From: Pseudomonadota bacterium
GTDB lineage: Bacteria > Pseudomonadota > Gammaproteobacteria > Xanthomonadales > Xanthomonadaceae
DNA: 49,016 nucleotides
Direction: 5' to 3'
Assembly: GCA_023430045.1 (NCBI GenBank)
Contig: JAEZCF010000124.1
Span: forward strand, 1-49,016
This document shows, in pieces, positions 33,134-40,679 of the stretch. The stretch's first letter is position 1. Each line of letters opens with the position of its first letter. The notes beneath the pieces were generated by a model. The model did no database searches, was not told the origin of the DNA, and saw only the letters and a list, made by a program, of their open reading frames with translations. Position numbers and translations under genes: made by a program.

Positions 33134-33306
33134 GATGGGGCGCTCCCTCTGCGCATGAACGGATTCACGGGGTGTGGGCGCAGCTTAGCGGAGCGCAAAT
33201 GTTAAGAGCAAACACCGTGCCAGATCCGGCAACGTGTTCACATTACCCCTGAGGGCTGGTTTGCCTCATAATTGATCCTTTCCCCTCTCCTACAGGATCG
33301 ACCGCC

Positions 33307-34101
33307 GTGGTCAAGCCGTTGCCTCGCCTGAGGTTGCAAGGTTTCAACAACCTCACCAAGGCGCTGAGCTTCAACATCTATGACGTCTGTTACGCACGCA
33401 CCGAAGAGGAGCGTCAGCGTTACATTGAATACATCGATGAAGAGTACAACGCCGACAGGCTGACTCAGATTCTCACGGACGTGGCCGAGATCATCGGCGC
33501 GAACATCCTCAACGTCGCGCGCCAGGATTACGATCCGCAGGGTGCGTCGGTGACGATCCTGATCTCCGAAGAGCCGGTGATCGACAAGAAGCAGGCCGGC
33601 AAGGAGCTGATTTCCGATGCCGTGGTCGCGCACATGGACAAGTCGCACATCACTGTGCACACCTATCCGGAAACGCACCCGCAGGAAGGCATCGCCACCT
33701 TCCGCGCCGACATCGACGTGGCCACCTGTCGCGTCATTTCGCCGCTGAAGGCGCTGAACTACCTGATCGAGAGTCTGGAATCGGACATCGTGATCATGGA
33801 TTACCGCATCCGTGGCTTCACCCGCGACGTGAAGGGCAAGAAGCACTTCATCGACCACAAGATCAATTCGATCCAGAACTTCCTGGCCAAGAACATCAAG
33901 TCGCGTTACGAGATGTTCGATGTGAACGTTTATCAGGAAAACATCTTCCACACCAAGATGCACCTGAAGGACTTCGATCTGGACCAGTACCTGTTCGAAG
34001 AGAAGGCCAAGAACCTGTCCTTCAAGGAACGCATGAAGATCGAGGCGCTGCTGCGCCGCGAGATCGAAGAGCTGTTCCACGGACGCAACCTGTCCGAATG
34101 A
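33307..34101 (+). CDS. speD: S-adenosylmethionine decarboxylase proenzyme
   Basis: A 264-residue proenzyme of the E. coli type. It self-cleaves between Lys112 and Ser113 in MDKSHITVHTYPE, turning the serine into the pyruvoyl cofactor. It makes decarboxylated AdoMet, the aminopropyl donor for spermidine. Cys and His residues near TCRVISPLKALNYL are conserved. The start is GTG at 33307. It is divergent from clp across 173 bp, where CATAAT near 33268 is a possible -10. Confidence 0.96.
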   Translation: MVKPLPRLRLQGFNNLTKALSFNIYDVCYARTEEERQRYIEYIDEEYNADRLTQILTDVAEIIGANILNVARQDYDPQGASVTILISEEPVIDKKQAGKELISDAVVAHMDKSHITVHTYPETHPQEGIATFRADIDVATCRVISPLKALNYLIESLESDIVIMDYRIRGFTRDVKGKKHFIDHKINSIQNFLAKNIKSRYEMFDVNVYQENIFHTKMHLKDFDLDQYLFEEKAKNLSFKERMKIEALLRREIEELFHGRNLSE

Positions 34102-34140
34102 CACCGGCGCCGCGCCCGGACGGGCGTGGCGGACACCGGT
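34102..34140 (+). promoter_or_regulatory. Structured leader hairpin between speD and the SMR gene
   Basis: CACCGG, then CGCCGCGCCC, loop GGAC, GGGCGTGGCG, a four-base bulge and CCGGTG form a 10-bp plus 6-bp stem starting right after the speD stop. Because the next gene is a guanidinium-type exporter I looked for guanidine riboswitch motifs. CCGGACG occurs, but the remaining conserved parts do not, so no riboswitch is called. Confidence 0.35.
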
Positions 34141-34161
34141 GTTGCGGCAGTCAACCGACCC

Positions 34162-34189
34162 ACGGCCCGGTGTGCAGACACCGGGCCGT
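34162..34189 (+). terminator. Rho-independent terminator or attenuator after speD
   Basis: A perfect 12-bp stem (ACGGCCCGGTGT/ACACCGGGCCGT) with a GCAG tetraloop is followed by TTCTGTTT. It should end speD transcripts. Since it lies 31 bases before the SMR gene start, it could also attenuate that gene. Confidence 0.7.
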
Positions 34190-34220
34190 TCTGTTTCCCG
34201 GCTACCTTGAGGACATCACC

Positions 34221-34541
34221 ATGCCCTGGATCTACCTGCTGCTGGCGGGCCTGTTCGAAATCGGCTTCGCCGTCGGGATGAAGTATTCCGATGGCTTCAG
34301 CAAGCCCCTGCCAACCGCTGCCACCGTCGTTGCCGCGCTGATTAGCCTGTACCTGATGAGCCAGGCGATGAAGAGCATTCCGGTCGGTACCGCCTACGCC
34401 ATCTGGACCGGCATCGGGGCGATGGGCGTGGCGGTGCTGGGGATATTCCTGTTCAACGACAGCGCATCGCCGGCGCGGTTGGGCTGCGTGGCATTGATCG
34501 TGGCGGGCGTGATCGGCCTGAAGCTGGTTTCGCCGAACTGA
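34221..34541 (+). CDS. gdx: SMR-family guanidinium exporter (Gdx/SugE type)
   Basis: A 106-residue four-helix small multidrug-resistance protein. The essential Glu13 lies in LLAGLFEIGFAVGMKYSDGF. AMKSIPVGTAYAIWTGIGAMG in helix 3 and the C-terminal GVIGLKLVS match E. coli SugE/Gdx, not EmrE. Gdx proteins exchange guanidinium for protons as antiparallel dimers. GAGG lies eight bases before the ATG. It follows speD after a terminator-like hairpin. Confidence 0.9.
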   Translation: MPWIYLLLAGLFEIGFAVGMKYSDGFSKPLPTAATVVAALISLYLMSQAMKSIPVGTAYAIWTGIGAMGVAVLGIFLFNDSASPARLGCVALIVAGVIGLKLVSPN

Positions 34542-34599
34542 ACGTGCCCGGTGCGGCGGCCGCGGCCCCTGGTGCGGGCATTTCCGTGGTTCAGGGATC

Positions 34600-34668
34600 T
34601 GCCGGCCAGCGGCCGGCACTACAATGGGTAGGCGGCCGGCACTACGCCTGACAGGTGGCCGGCACTAC
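34600..34668. repeat. Cluster of SMAG elements at the coq7 3' end
   Basis: A full unit TGCCGGCC, AGC, GGCCGGCA, CTAC (34600-34622) is followed by two partial units, GGCGGCCGGCACTAC (34631-34645) and GTGGCCGGCACTAC (34655-34668). The last CTAC is GTAG on the minus strand, and its TAG is the coq7 stop. The tandem partial copies suggest repeated slippage or insertion. Confidence 0.75.
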
Positions 34669-35306
34669 AGCCGGTAGGCGATGGTCTTCATCACCTTCGA
34701 GGCGAGCGCCATCACGCCGGGAATCGGAAACGGCAGGCGTCGGGCACCGGCTTCCTCGGCATGCGCGGCATGGCGCGCTTCGTCTGCCTTCATGACCCGG
34801 ATCACTTCACGGCTGCGCAGGTCGGCCGGTGGCAGCGTCTCCAGATGCTCGTCCAGGTGGGCTTCCACCTGGCGCTCGGTTTCCACCACGAAGCCCAGGT
34901 TCCAGCCATCGCCACGCAGTCCGGCGAGGGTGCCGATGGCATAGCTGCCGGCATACCAGAGTGGATTGAACAGGCTGGCGCGGCTGTCCAGTTCGGAAAG
35001 CCGGGTAGCGCACCACGCCAGGTGGTCGGTTTCCTCCTGCGCGGCCTCCAGCAGGTGCGCGCGGGTCGCTGGATCCTGCGCCACCGCGGCCTGGCCGAAA
35101 TACAATCCCTGTGCGCATACCTCGCCGACATGGTTGATGCGCATCAGCCCGGCGGCGTGGCGCTGCTCGTCCGGCGCCATGCCGGGCTCGGCCGCGGCGG
35201 CGGGGTAGGGACGCGATGCCGGCGGATTGCCGAATACGGTGTCCAGCGCGCGCTGCGCTTCGGTCAGCAGGTGGTCCAGCGGTGTCGTCTGGCGGAGCGC
35301 GGTCAT
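34665..35306 (-). CDS. coq7: Coq7-type di-iron ubiquinone hydroxylase
   Basis: A 213-residue di-iron monooxygenase for the late C6 hydroxylation of ubiquinone. The carboxylate-bridged iron ligands are evident in RINHVGEVCAQ, EEAQEETDHLAW-like EETDH, FVVETERQVEAH and KADEARHAAHA. The C terminus (IPGVMALASKVMKTIAYRL) is an amphipathic membrane-binding helix. The ATG at 35306 was chosen; one five codons earlier is also possible. It is divergent from rplM, and its TAG stop lies in a GTAG repeat. Confidence 0.93.
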   Translation of the reverse strand: MTALRQTTPLDHLLTEAQRALDTVFGNPPASRPYPAAAAEPGMAPDEQRHAAGLMRINHVGEVCAQGLYFGQAAVAQDPATRAHLLEAAQEETDHLAWCATRLSELDSRASLFNPLWYAGSYAIGTLAGLRGDGWNLGFVVETERQVEAHLDEHLETLPPADLRSREVIRVMKADEARHAAHAEEAGARRLPFPIPGVMALASKVMKTIAYRL

Positions 35307-35382
35307 GGCGGATGGCGGCATCGGGGGATGCCTGATTCTCGCCGCCCACGCCGCTCCTGCCAACCCGGATCACCCCTGCGGC

Positions 35383-35411
35383 TTGCGCCGGGCCGGAAAC
35401 ATGGCTAGAAT
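35383..35411 (+). promoter_or_regulatory. rplM-rpsI promoter
   Basis: TTGCGC (35383-35388) and TAGAAT (35406-35411) are separated by exactly 17 bases. The expected start of transcription near 35419 leaves an 80-nt leader before rplM, long enough for ribosomal-protein feedback control. Confidence 0.65.
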
Positions 35412-35498
35412 CCCGCCTCTTGCGTTTCACCTTCACAACGCGTGGCAGAGTTCCGGCAGTCCATCGCCGCAATGAGCCCGACCTACATAGAGTTCTTC

Positions 35499-35927
35499 AT
35501 GAGCACTTTCACCGCCAAGAACGAGACCGTCCAGCGCGACTGGTATCTCGTCGACGCCGAGGGCAAGACCCTGGGCCGTCTCGCCACTGAACTGGCCCGC
35601 CGTCTGCGCGGCAAGCACAAGCCCGTTTACACCCCCCACGTTGATACCGGCGACTATCTGGTCGTGGTCAATGCAGAAAAGATTGTCGTCACCGGCAAGA
35701 AGCTGCAGGACAAGATGTATCACCGTTTCACCGGTTACATCGGCAACCTGAAGACCGAATCCCTGGCACAGGCGCTGGAGCGCCACCCGGAGCGCGTGAT
35801 CGAGATCGCCGTGAAGGGCATGCTGCCGAAGGGCCCGCTGGGTCGCCAGATGTACCGCAAGCTCAAGGTCTACGCCGGCACTGAGCATCCGCACGCCGCA
35901 CAGCAGCCGCAGGTTCTGGATATCTAA
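35499..35927 (+). CDS. rplM: 50S ribosomal protein L13
   Basis: A 142-residue L13, the same length as in E. coli. Typical motifs are TLGRLATELARRLRGKHKP, HVDTGDYLVVVNAEKI, and GMLPKGPLGRQMYRKLKVYAGTEHPH. The start ATG at 35499 gives the normal N terminus MSTFTAKNE. rpsI follows after two bases as in most bacteria. Confidence 0.98.
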   Translation: MSTFTAKNETVQRDWYLVDAEGKTLGRLATELARRLRGKHKPVYTPHVDTGDYLVVVNAEKIVVTGKKLQDKMYHRFTGYIGNLKTESLAQALERHPERVIEIAVKGMLPKGPLGRQMYRKLKVYAGTEHPHAAQQPQVLDI

Positions 35928-35929
35928 TC

Positions 35930-36322
35930 ATGGCTATCACTCAAAACTACGGCACTGGCCGCCGCAAGTCCTCCACCGCCCGCGTGTTCCTGCGCAAGGG
36001 TTCGGGCAAGATCACCGTCAATGGCCGTCCGCTGGACGAGTTCTTCGGCCGTGAGACCGCGCGCATGATCGTGCGCCAGCCGCTCGAACTGACCCAGAAC
36101 ACCGAAAACTTCGACATCCTGGTCACCGCCATCGGCGGCGGCACCACCGGCCAGGCCGGTGCGATCCGCCTGGGCATCGCCCGCGCGCTGGTCGAGTACG
36201 ACGAAGGCCTGAAGTCCGAGCTGCGCAAGGCCGGCTTCATGACCCGCGACGCCCGCGAAGTCGAGCGTAAGAAGGTCGGTCTGCACAAGGCCCGCCGCGC
36301 GACCCAGTTCTCCAAGCGCTGA
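35930..36322 (+). CDS. rpsI: 30S ribosomal protein S9
   Basis: A 130-residue S9 with the expected GTGRRKSSTARVFLRKG start, the GGGTTGQAGAIRLGIARAL motif and the basic C-terminal tail ending FSKR that reaches the P-site tRNA. It is in an operon with rplM and followed by a strong terminator. Confidence 0.98.
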   Translation: MAITQNYGTGRRKSSTARVFLRKGSGKITVNGRPLDEFFGRETARMIVRQPLELTQNTENFDILVTAIGGGTTGQAGAIRLGIARALVEYDEGLKSELRKAGFMTRDAREVERKKVGLHKARRATQFSKR

Positions 36323-36342
36323 TCCACTGCGCCCGGAACAAC

Positions 36343-36372
36343 AAAAAGCCCGGCCTTTTGGCCGGGCTTTTT
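36343..36372 (+). terminator. rpsI rho-independent terminator
   Basis: AAAAAGCCCGGCC, loop TTTT, GGCCGGGCTTTTT is a perfect stem with a terminal T-run, 21 bases after the rpsI stop. The leading A-run also makes it usable on the opposite strand. Confidence 0.93.
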
Positions 36373-36450
36373 GCATTATGGGCTTGCGGACAGGTAGTTC
36401 ACCTTGGACCTGCGCGCCTACAGGCGCGGCGATAAGGTGGAATGCGTGAT

Positions 36451-36504
36451 CAGATTAAAAAGAAAAGGCCTGATCGAAAGATCAGGCCTTTTCTTTTTAA
36501 TCTG
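36451..36504 (-). terminator. 25-bp perfect hairpin terminating the tRNA operon
   Basis: Positions 36451-36475 and 36480-36504 are perfectly complementary around a GAAA tetraloop. The stem includes GGCCTGATC next to the loop and an outer A/T-rich part containing five As or Ts. The right arm ends at the CCA of tRNA-Gln. It should stop tRNA transcripts on the minus strand and any read-through from rpsI on the plus strand. Confidence 0.85.
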
Positions 36505-36577
36505 GCTGCCCCGGATGGATTCGAACCACCGAATGCCTGAGTCAGAGTCAGGTGCCTTACCGCTTGGCGACGGGGCA
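36503..36577 (-). tRNA. tRNA-Gln (anticodon CTG)
   Basis: A 75-nt cloverleaf including an encoded CCA. The acceptor stem is TGCCCCG/CGGGGCA, the anticodon stem CCTGA/TCAGG encloses loop CTCTGAC with anticodon CTG, and the T-loop is TTCGAAT. It is the second gene of a two-tRNA unit. Confidence 0.96.
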
Positions 36578-36628
36578 AAATGTGTGAAGCAATTATCTCA
36601 CTTTCCAGATCGAAAACCAACCTCGATC

Positions 36629-36705
36629 TGGTGGCTATGGGTGGACTCGAACCACCGACCCCAGCATTATGAGTGCTGTGCTCTAACCGGCTGAGCTACA
36701 TAGCC
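36629..36705 (-). tRNA. tRNA-Met, elongator (anticodon CAT)
   Basis: A 77-nt cloverleaf including CCA. The acceptor stem is GGCTATG/CATAGCC with all pairs matched, the anticodon stem CAGCA/TGCTG encloses loop CTCATAA with CAT, and the T-loop is TTCGAGT. The fully paired first base identifies it as elongator and not initiator Met. Confidence 0.96.
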
Positions 36706-36719
36706 TCGGTGAGCCGGCT

Positions 36720-36748
36720 ATTCTGGGCATCTGTACGGGGCATGTCAA
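36720..36748 (-). promoter_or_regulatory. Promoter of the tRNA-Met/tRNA-Gln unit
   Basis: On the minus strand a consensus TTGACA (36748-36743) lies 17 bases before CAGAAT (36725-36720), placing the transcription start a few bases before tRNA-Met. It is the strongest promoter-like match I saw in the window. Confidence 0.75.
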
Positions 36749-36824
36749 CACTTTTGTAGAGTGCTTGTGGGCCGACAGACGGCATGGGATAGTCCCTGTC
36801 AGTAGATTTTTAGGAGTCCGCATC

Positions 36825-37445
36825 GTGATCGATCCGGACGGCTATCGACCCAACGTCGGCATCGTGTTGATGCGCCCGGACGGTCAGGTGTTCTGGGCAC
36901 GTCGCGTGCGCCGGGATGGCTGGCAGTTCCCGCAGGGCGGCATGAACACCGATGAGACGCCCGTCGAAGCCATGTATCGCGAACTGCAGGAAGAGACCGG
37001 ACTGCTCCCCGAGCATGTGGAAGTGCTGGGCGCCACCCCAGGCTGGCTGCGCTACAAGCTGCCGGCGCGGGCCGTCCGTCGCAACGAACGACAGGTGTGC
37101 ATCGGCCAGAAGCAGGTCTGGTTCCTGCTGCGCCTGACCGGCGATGAAAGCCACGTGCAGCTGGATCTCACCGACAGCCCCGAGTTCGACCATTGGCGCT
37201 GGGTGGATTTCTGGTACCCGGTGGAACATGTGGTGATGTTCAAGCGCGGCGTCTATGCCCGCGCGCTCCGTCATCTTGCGCCGATGGCGCGAGGCATCGC
37301 CGGCACCGGCATTTCGCCCATGCCCAAGGGCGCCCAGGAAGCGTGGATGCCCGGGCACGTGGCGGGGCATGACCGGCCGCGCAAGCGCACGCGTGTACGA
37401 GGCTACTGGCCAAAGAAGACCCAGGGCGACCCTGGGGCGACGTGA
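36825..37445 (+). CDS. rppH: RNA pyrophosphohydrolase
   Basis: A 206-residue Nudix hydrolase that removes pyrophosphate from 5' triphosphate mRNA ends and so triggers RNase E decay. The N terminus MIDPDGYRPNVGIVLM and the Nudix box (GGMNTDETPVEAMYRELQEE, residues 38-57) are those of RppH. A ~40-residue basic C-terminal extension rich in Arg/Lys/Pro follows the catalytic domain. The start is GTG at 36825 with AGGAG eight bases upstream. Confidence 0.95.
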   Translation: MIDPDGYRPNVGIVLMRPDGQVFWARRVRRDGWQFPQGGMNTDETPVEAMYRELQEETGLLPEHVEVLGATPGWLRYKLPARAVRRNERQVCIGQKQVWFLLRLTGDESHVQLDLTDSPEFDHWRWVDFWYPVEHVVMFKRGVYARALRHLAPMARGIAGTGISPMPKGAQEAWMPGHVAGHDRPRKRTRVRGYWPKKTQGDPGAT

Positions 37446-37501
37446 GTGGACGACATCGACCTTGTCATCGGGGCAGACGATTGAAGGCTGCTGAACGATG
37501 T

Positions 37502-37552
37502 CGAGAATGATTCAGCTTCACAATTGACAACCATTCGCGTTTCCCTTGAAAT
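37502..37552 (+). promoter_or_regulatory. Candidate bfd promoter with a Fur-box-like site
   Basis: TTGACA (37524-37529) is 17 bases from TGAAAT (37547-37552). GAGAATGATT at 37503-37512 resembles half of the Fur consensus GATAATGAT. Iron repression of bfd is known in other proteobacteria, so the site is plausible, but the second half-site is poor. Confidence 0.4.
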
Positions 37553-37593
37553 GAGTGCAGGCCAGTTCCGGCCTGCCAGCCCGACGGCCCGCC

Positions 37594-37800
37594 GTGTACG
37601 TCTGCATCTGCAACGGAGTCACCGACCACCAGATCCGCGAAGCGGCCAGCGATGGCTGCAGGACGGTGGCCGAGCTGACCATGCGTACCGGCTGCGGCGC
37701 CACCTGCGGTTCCTGCCTGGACATGGCCGGCGACCTGCTGGCCAGGGCCCGCGGCACCCATGAGCTGCCATTGCCGATACTGGGCCTGCAGGCCGCCTGA
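37594..37800 (+). CDS. bfd: Bacterioferritin-associated ferredoxin
   Basis: A 68-residue [2Fe-2S] protein. The four cluster ligands are exactly in the Bfd positions: C4, C6, C38 and C41 (MYVCICNG and CGATCGSC). Bfd binds bacterioferritin and passes electrons to release stored iron. The start is GTG at 37594, directly before the invariant YVCICNGV. bfr follows 135 bases downstream on the same strand. A Fur-like site lies upstream. Confidence 0.93.
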   Translation: MYVCICNGVTDHQIREAASDGCRTVAELTMRTGCGATCGSCLDMAGDLLARARGTHELPLPILGLQAA

Positions 37801-37935
37801 GATACTGGCCTGACACGGCTGCGCCGCTCCTGCAATGCCGCGCGGCGGCCTCGCAACTGATCACGATTCGCGTTCCTTCATCGTCCGCGCAAAGTCGCTA
37901 CAGTGCCTGCGTTCACAGCGTGCAGGAGCACTCCC

Positions 37936-38406
37936 ATGAAAGGCGACGCCAAGGTCATCCAGTACCTCAACAAGGTGCTGTACAACGAACTGACCGCGAT
38001 CAACCAGTATTTCCTGCATGCCAAGATGTTCAAGAACTGGGGCATCAAGGAGCTCGCCGAGCACGAATACAAGGAATCGATCGACGAGATGAAGCATGCC
38101 GACATGCTGTCCGACCGCATCCTGTTCCTTGAGGGCCTGCCGAATTTCCAGGCGCTGGGCAAGCTGCGCATCGGTGAGAACCCGACCGAGATGCTGCGCT
38201 GCGACCTGGCGCTGGAGCGCGAAGGCGTCGAGGTTCTGCGTGAGGCGGTGGCCTACGCGGATTCCATCAGCGATTACGTCAGCCGCCAGCTGTTCGTGAA
38301 GATCCTCGATTCGGAAGAAGAGCACATCGACTGGCTGGAAACCCAGCTGGACCTGATCGAGCGCATCGGCGAGCCGAAGTATCTGCTCAGCAAGCTGGAA
38401 GATTGA
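37936..38406 (+). CDS. bfr: Bacterioferritin
   Basis: A 156-residue haem-containing ferritin forming 24-mers for iron storage. Ferroxidase ligands E18, E51 and H54 and the haem ligand M52 lie in ELTAINQYFLH and DEMKHAD. Further ligands are in the DSEEEHIDWLETQ helix. AGGAG precedes the ATG. Neighbouring bfd encodes its reductase partner. The gene is convergent with the histidine kinase, 7 bases apart. Confidence 0.96.
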   Translation: MKGDAKVIQYLNKVLYNELTAINQYFLHAKMFKNWGIKELAEHEYKESIDEMKHADMLSDRILFLEGLPNFQALGKLRIGENPTEMLRCDLALEREGVEVLREAVAYADSISDYVSRQLFVKILDSEEEHIDWLETQLDLIERIGEPKYLLSKLED

Positions 38407-38413
38407 AACGGCG

Positions 38414-40678
38414 CTAGCGGGAGGCGGAAGGGCGCCATCCCGACAGCGCGATACGCGCGCGCGCGAACTCCGCCACCAGTCGCGACGCGGCGGCCGTCGG
38501 TTGCACCAGGGCGCCATTGCGTACATCCGCTTCGACGCGCTGCGCCACGGCGGACAATGCGGTGGCGCCGACATTGGCGCTTGAAGATTTCAGTACGTGC
38601 GCGAGCGAGCGCAGGCGCTGCGGGTCGTCTTCGCGCGCAGCATCCTGGAGCTGCTGCACCAGTGCCGGCGTGTCCTGCAGGAAGGCATCGATGATGGCCT
38701 GCGTGCTGTCGCCGATGATGGTGTGCAATTCATCAAGAACCTCCGGATCCAGCACCATCGGCGAGCGTGGCGGACCTTCCGGCGATGCCTTGCCGGGCAG
38801 TCCCGCGTCGGCCGGCACATCGGTGTCGACGCCGCCCGCCCACTTCCGCAGCAGCCCGTGCAGGACGCGGATGTCCACCGGCTTGGGCAGATAATCGTCC
38901 ATGCCTGCCTGCAGGCAGCGTTCGCGGTCACCGGCCATGACATTGGCGGTCATCGCGATGATCGGCATGCGCACCAGGTCGTGCTCTCTTTCATGCATGC
39001 GCCAGCGGGCGGTGGCGGCGTAGCCGTCCAGCACCGGCATCTGGCAGTCCATCAGCACCACGTCCATGTCCATGCCGGCGGCACCCAGGGCGTGCAGGGC
39101 CTGCTCGCCGTCCTGCACGCTGCGCACCTCGCAGCCGAGCACCTGCAGCAGGTGCTGCGCCACCTTCAGGTTGACGGTATTGTCTTCCACCAGCAGCACA
39201 CGCAGCGGCAAGGGCAGCGGCGGCAGGGCGCCTGACTCGCCTTCCGGCATCGTGTCCGCCAGCAGCGGTGGCGGGCGCGCGGACAGTGACGGACCCGGAC
39301 TCAATGCGGCGTGCAGTTCGCCATCGGTGGTGAGCGCGTCACGCCAGTGCTGGGTGGTCGTCGATGCCGCATCGCCCAGATGCAGCCACAGGACCTGCGG
39401 TGCGTCTTCGCCGCACTCGGCAAGCGCCCGCTGCAACGTGGCCGGACCACTGCGCAGCAGCCGCCCATCGATCACCAGCCAGGCCGGCACGGTGCTGGCC
39501 GGCGCACGCAGCGCGTCCAGCACGGCGGCCAGCGTGGATACCTGACGGACCTGCAGGCCCTGCTGCCCGGCGACCCGTTGCACGCGCTGCTGCAGAGCGC
39601 TGTCCGCGGTGAACAGCAACAACGCCTGCATGCCGGCGCCGTGGCTGTCGGCGAGGTCGCCTGCGGCTTTCAGCAATGGAATCTCGAACCAGAACGTCGC
39701 GCCGTGTCCGGGCGTGGAGCGCACGCCGATACGGCCACCCATCAGGTCAACGATGCGCTGGCAGATTGCCAGGCCCAGCCCGCTGCCGCCGTAAAGACGG
39801 GTGGTGGAGGCATCGGCCTGGGTGAACGACTGGAACAGCCGCGACTGCTGCGCCGGTTCGATGCCGATGCCGGTGTCCACCACTTCGAAACGCAGTTCAT
39901 GCCGGTTGTGGGTTTCGCCCAGCCGCTGCACGCGCAGGTCGACATGGCCACGGGCGGTGAACTTGATCGCGTTGGCAAGCAGATTGCCGAGTACCTGCCG
40001 CAACCTTATCGGATCGCCTCGCACGGACAGTCGCACGGCTGGGTCCAGCTCCAGCGCCAGCCGCACGCCCTTGGCTTCGGCCGCGCGCTGCATCAGCTGC
40101 ACCATGCCCTCCAGCAGTTCGCGCAGGTTGAAGGTGGTGGTTTCCAGTTCCAGCGCATTCGCTTCCAGCCGGGAATGATCCAGGATGTCGTCAACGATGC
40201 GCAGCAGCTGCCGCGAACTGGTGAGCGCGGTTCCCAGCATCTGCCGCTGGTCCGCTTCCAGACGACCCCGTCCGATCAGGTCGAGCATGGGAATGATCCC
40301 ATTGAGCGGCGTGCGGATTTCGTGGCTCATCGTCGCCAGGAATTCGCCCTTGGCCAGCACGGCGGCCTCTGCGGCCTGCTTGGCATGCAGCAGCTGCTGT
40401 TTCAACTGGTCCTGCTGGTCGTGCCGCTTCTGCAGCTGGTCGCGCTCGTGCTGCAGGTGCCGCAGGCGCCGTTCGAGGTCATCCGCCTGTGCCTGCTGGC
40501 GGGCCAGCATACGTCCCTGTGCCAGCACCGCGATGGCGGCCAGCAGGGCGCCGGCCAGCGTTGCCCAGGCCGTCCAGCCGCCGGATTGCCAGGCGGTGAC
40601 CAGGGCGAATCCGGCGCTGGTCAGGATCGCCAGCAACGCCAGCAATTGTTGCCGCATGCCCGGTCCCTGGGCCGGCAT
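38414..40678 (-). CDS. Hybrid histidine kinase with receiver and HPt domains
   Basis: A 754-residue membrane kinase. Two close hydrophobic helices (about 9-29 and 35-54) leave almost no periplasmic part, so sensing is probably in or near the membrane. A coiled coil (about 60-110) leads to HisKA (MSHEIRTPLNG, H119) and an ATPase domain (NAIKF, DTGIGI, GGSGLGLAI). A degenerate receiver-like segment (about 400-480) is followed by a true receiver with D544 (MDCQMPVLDG). A C-terminal HPt domain carries H694 (HVLKSSSANVG). All phosphorelay residues are intact. Its start lies one base after the stop of the FimX-like gene, so the two are coupled. Confidence 0.92.
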   Translation of the reverse strand: MPAQGPGMRQQLLALLAILTSAGFALVTAWQSGGWTAWATLAGALLAAIAVLAQGRMLARQQAQADDLERRLRHLQHERDQLQKRHDQQDQLKQQLLHAKQAAEAAVLAKGEFLATMSHEIRTPLNGIIPMLDLIGRGRLEADQRQMLGTALTSSRQLLRIVDDILDHSRLEANALELETTTFNLRELLEGMVQLMQRAAEAKGVRLALELDPAVRLSVRGDPIRLRQVLGNLLANAIKFTARGHVDLRVQRLGETHNRHELRFEVVDTGIGIEPAQQSRLFQSFTQADASTTRLYGGSGLGLAICQRIVDLMGGRIGVRSTPGHGATFWFEIPLLKAAGDLADSHGAGMQALLLFTADSALQQRVQRVAGQQGLQVRQVSTLAAVLDALRAPASTVPAWLVIDGRLLRSGPATLQRALAECGEDAPQVLWLHLGDAASTTTQHWRDALTTDGELHAALSPGPSLSARPPPLLADTMPEGESGALPPLPLPLRVLLVEDNTVNLKVAQHLLQVLGCEVRSVQDGEQALHALGAAGMDMDVVLMDCQMPVLDGYAATARWRMHEREHDLVRMPIIAMTANVMAGDRERCLQAGMDDYLPKPVDIRVLHGLLRKWAGGVDTDVPADAGLPGKASPEGPPRSPMVLDPEVLDELHTIIGDSTQAIIDAFLQDTPALVQQLQDAAREDDPQRLRSLAHVLKSSSANVGATALSAVAQRVEADVRNGALVQPTAAASRLVAEFARARIALSGWRPSASR

Positions 40679-40679
40679 G

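Noticed and set aside
34102..34160. Guanidine riboswitch upstream of the SMR exporter
   Set aside because: CCGGACG and a later CCGG recall guanidine-III, but the conserved downstream segment and pseudoknot partner are missing. The twin ACGR-loop hairpins of guanidine-II are also absent.
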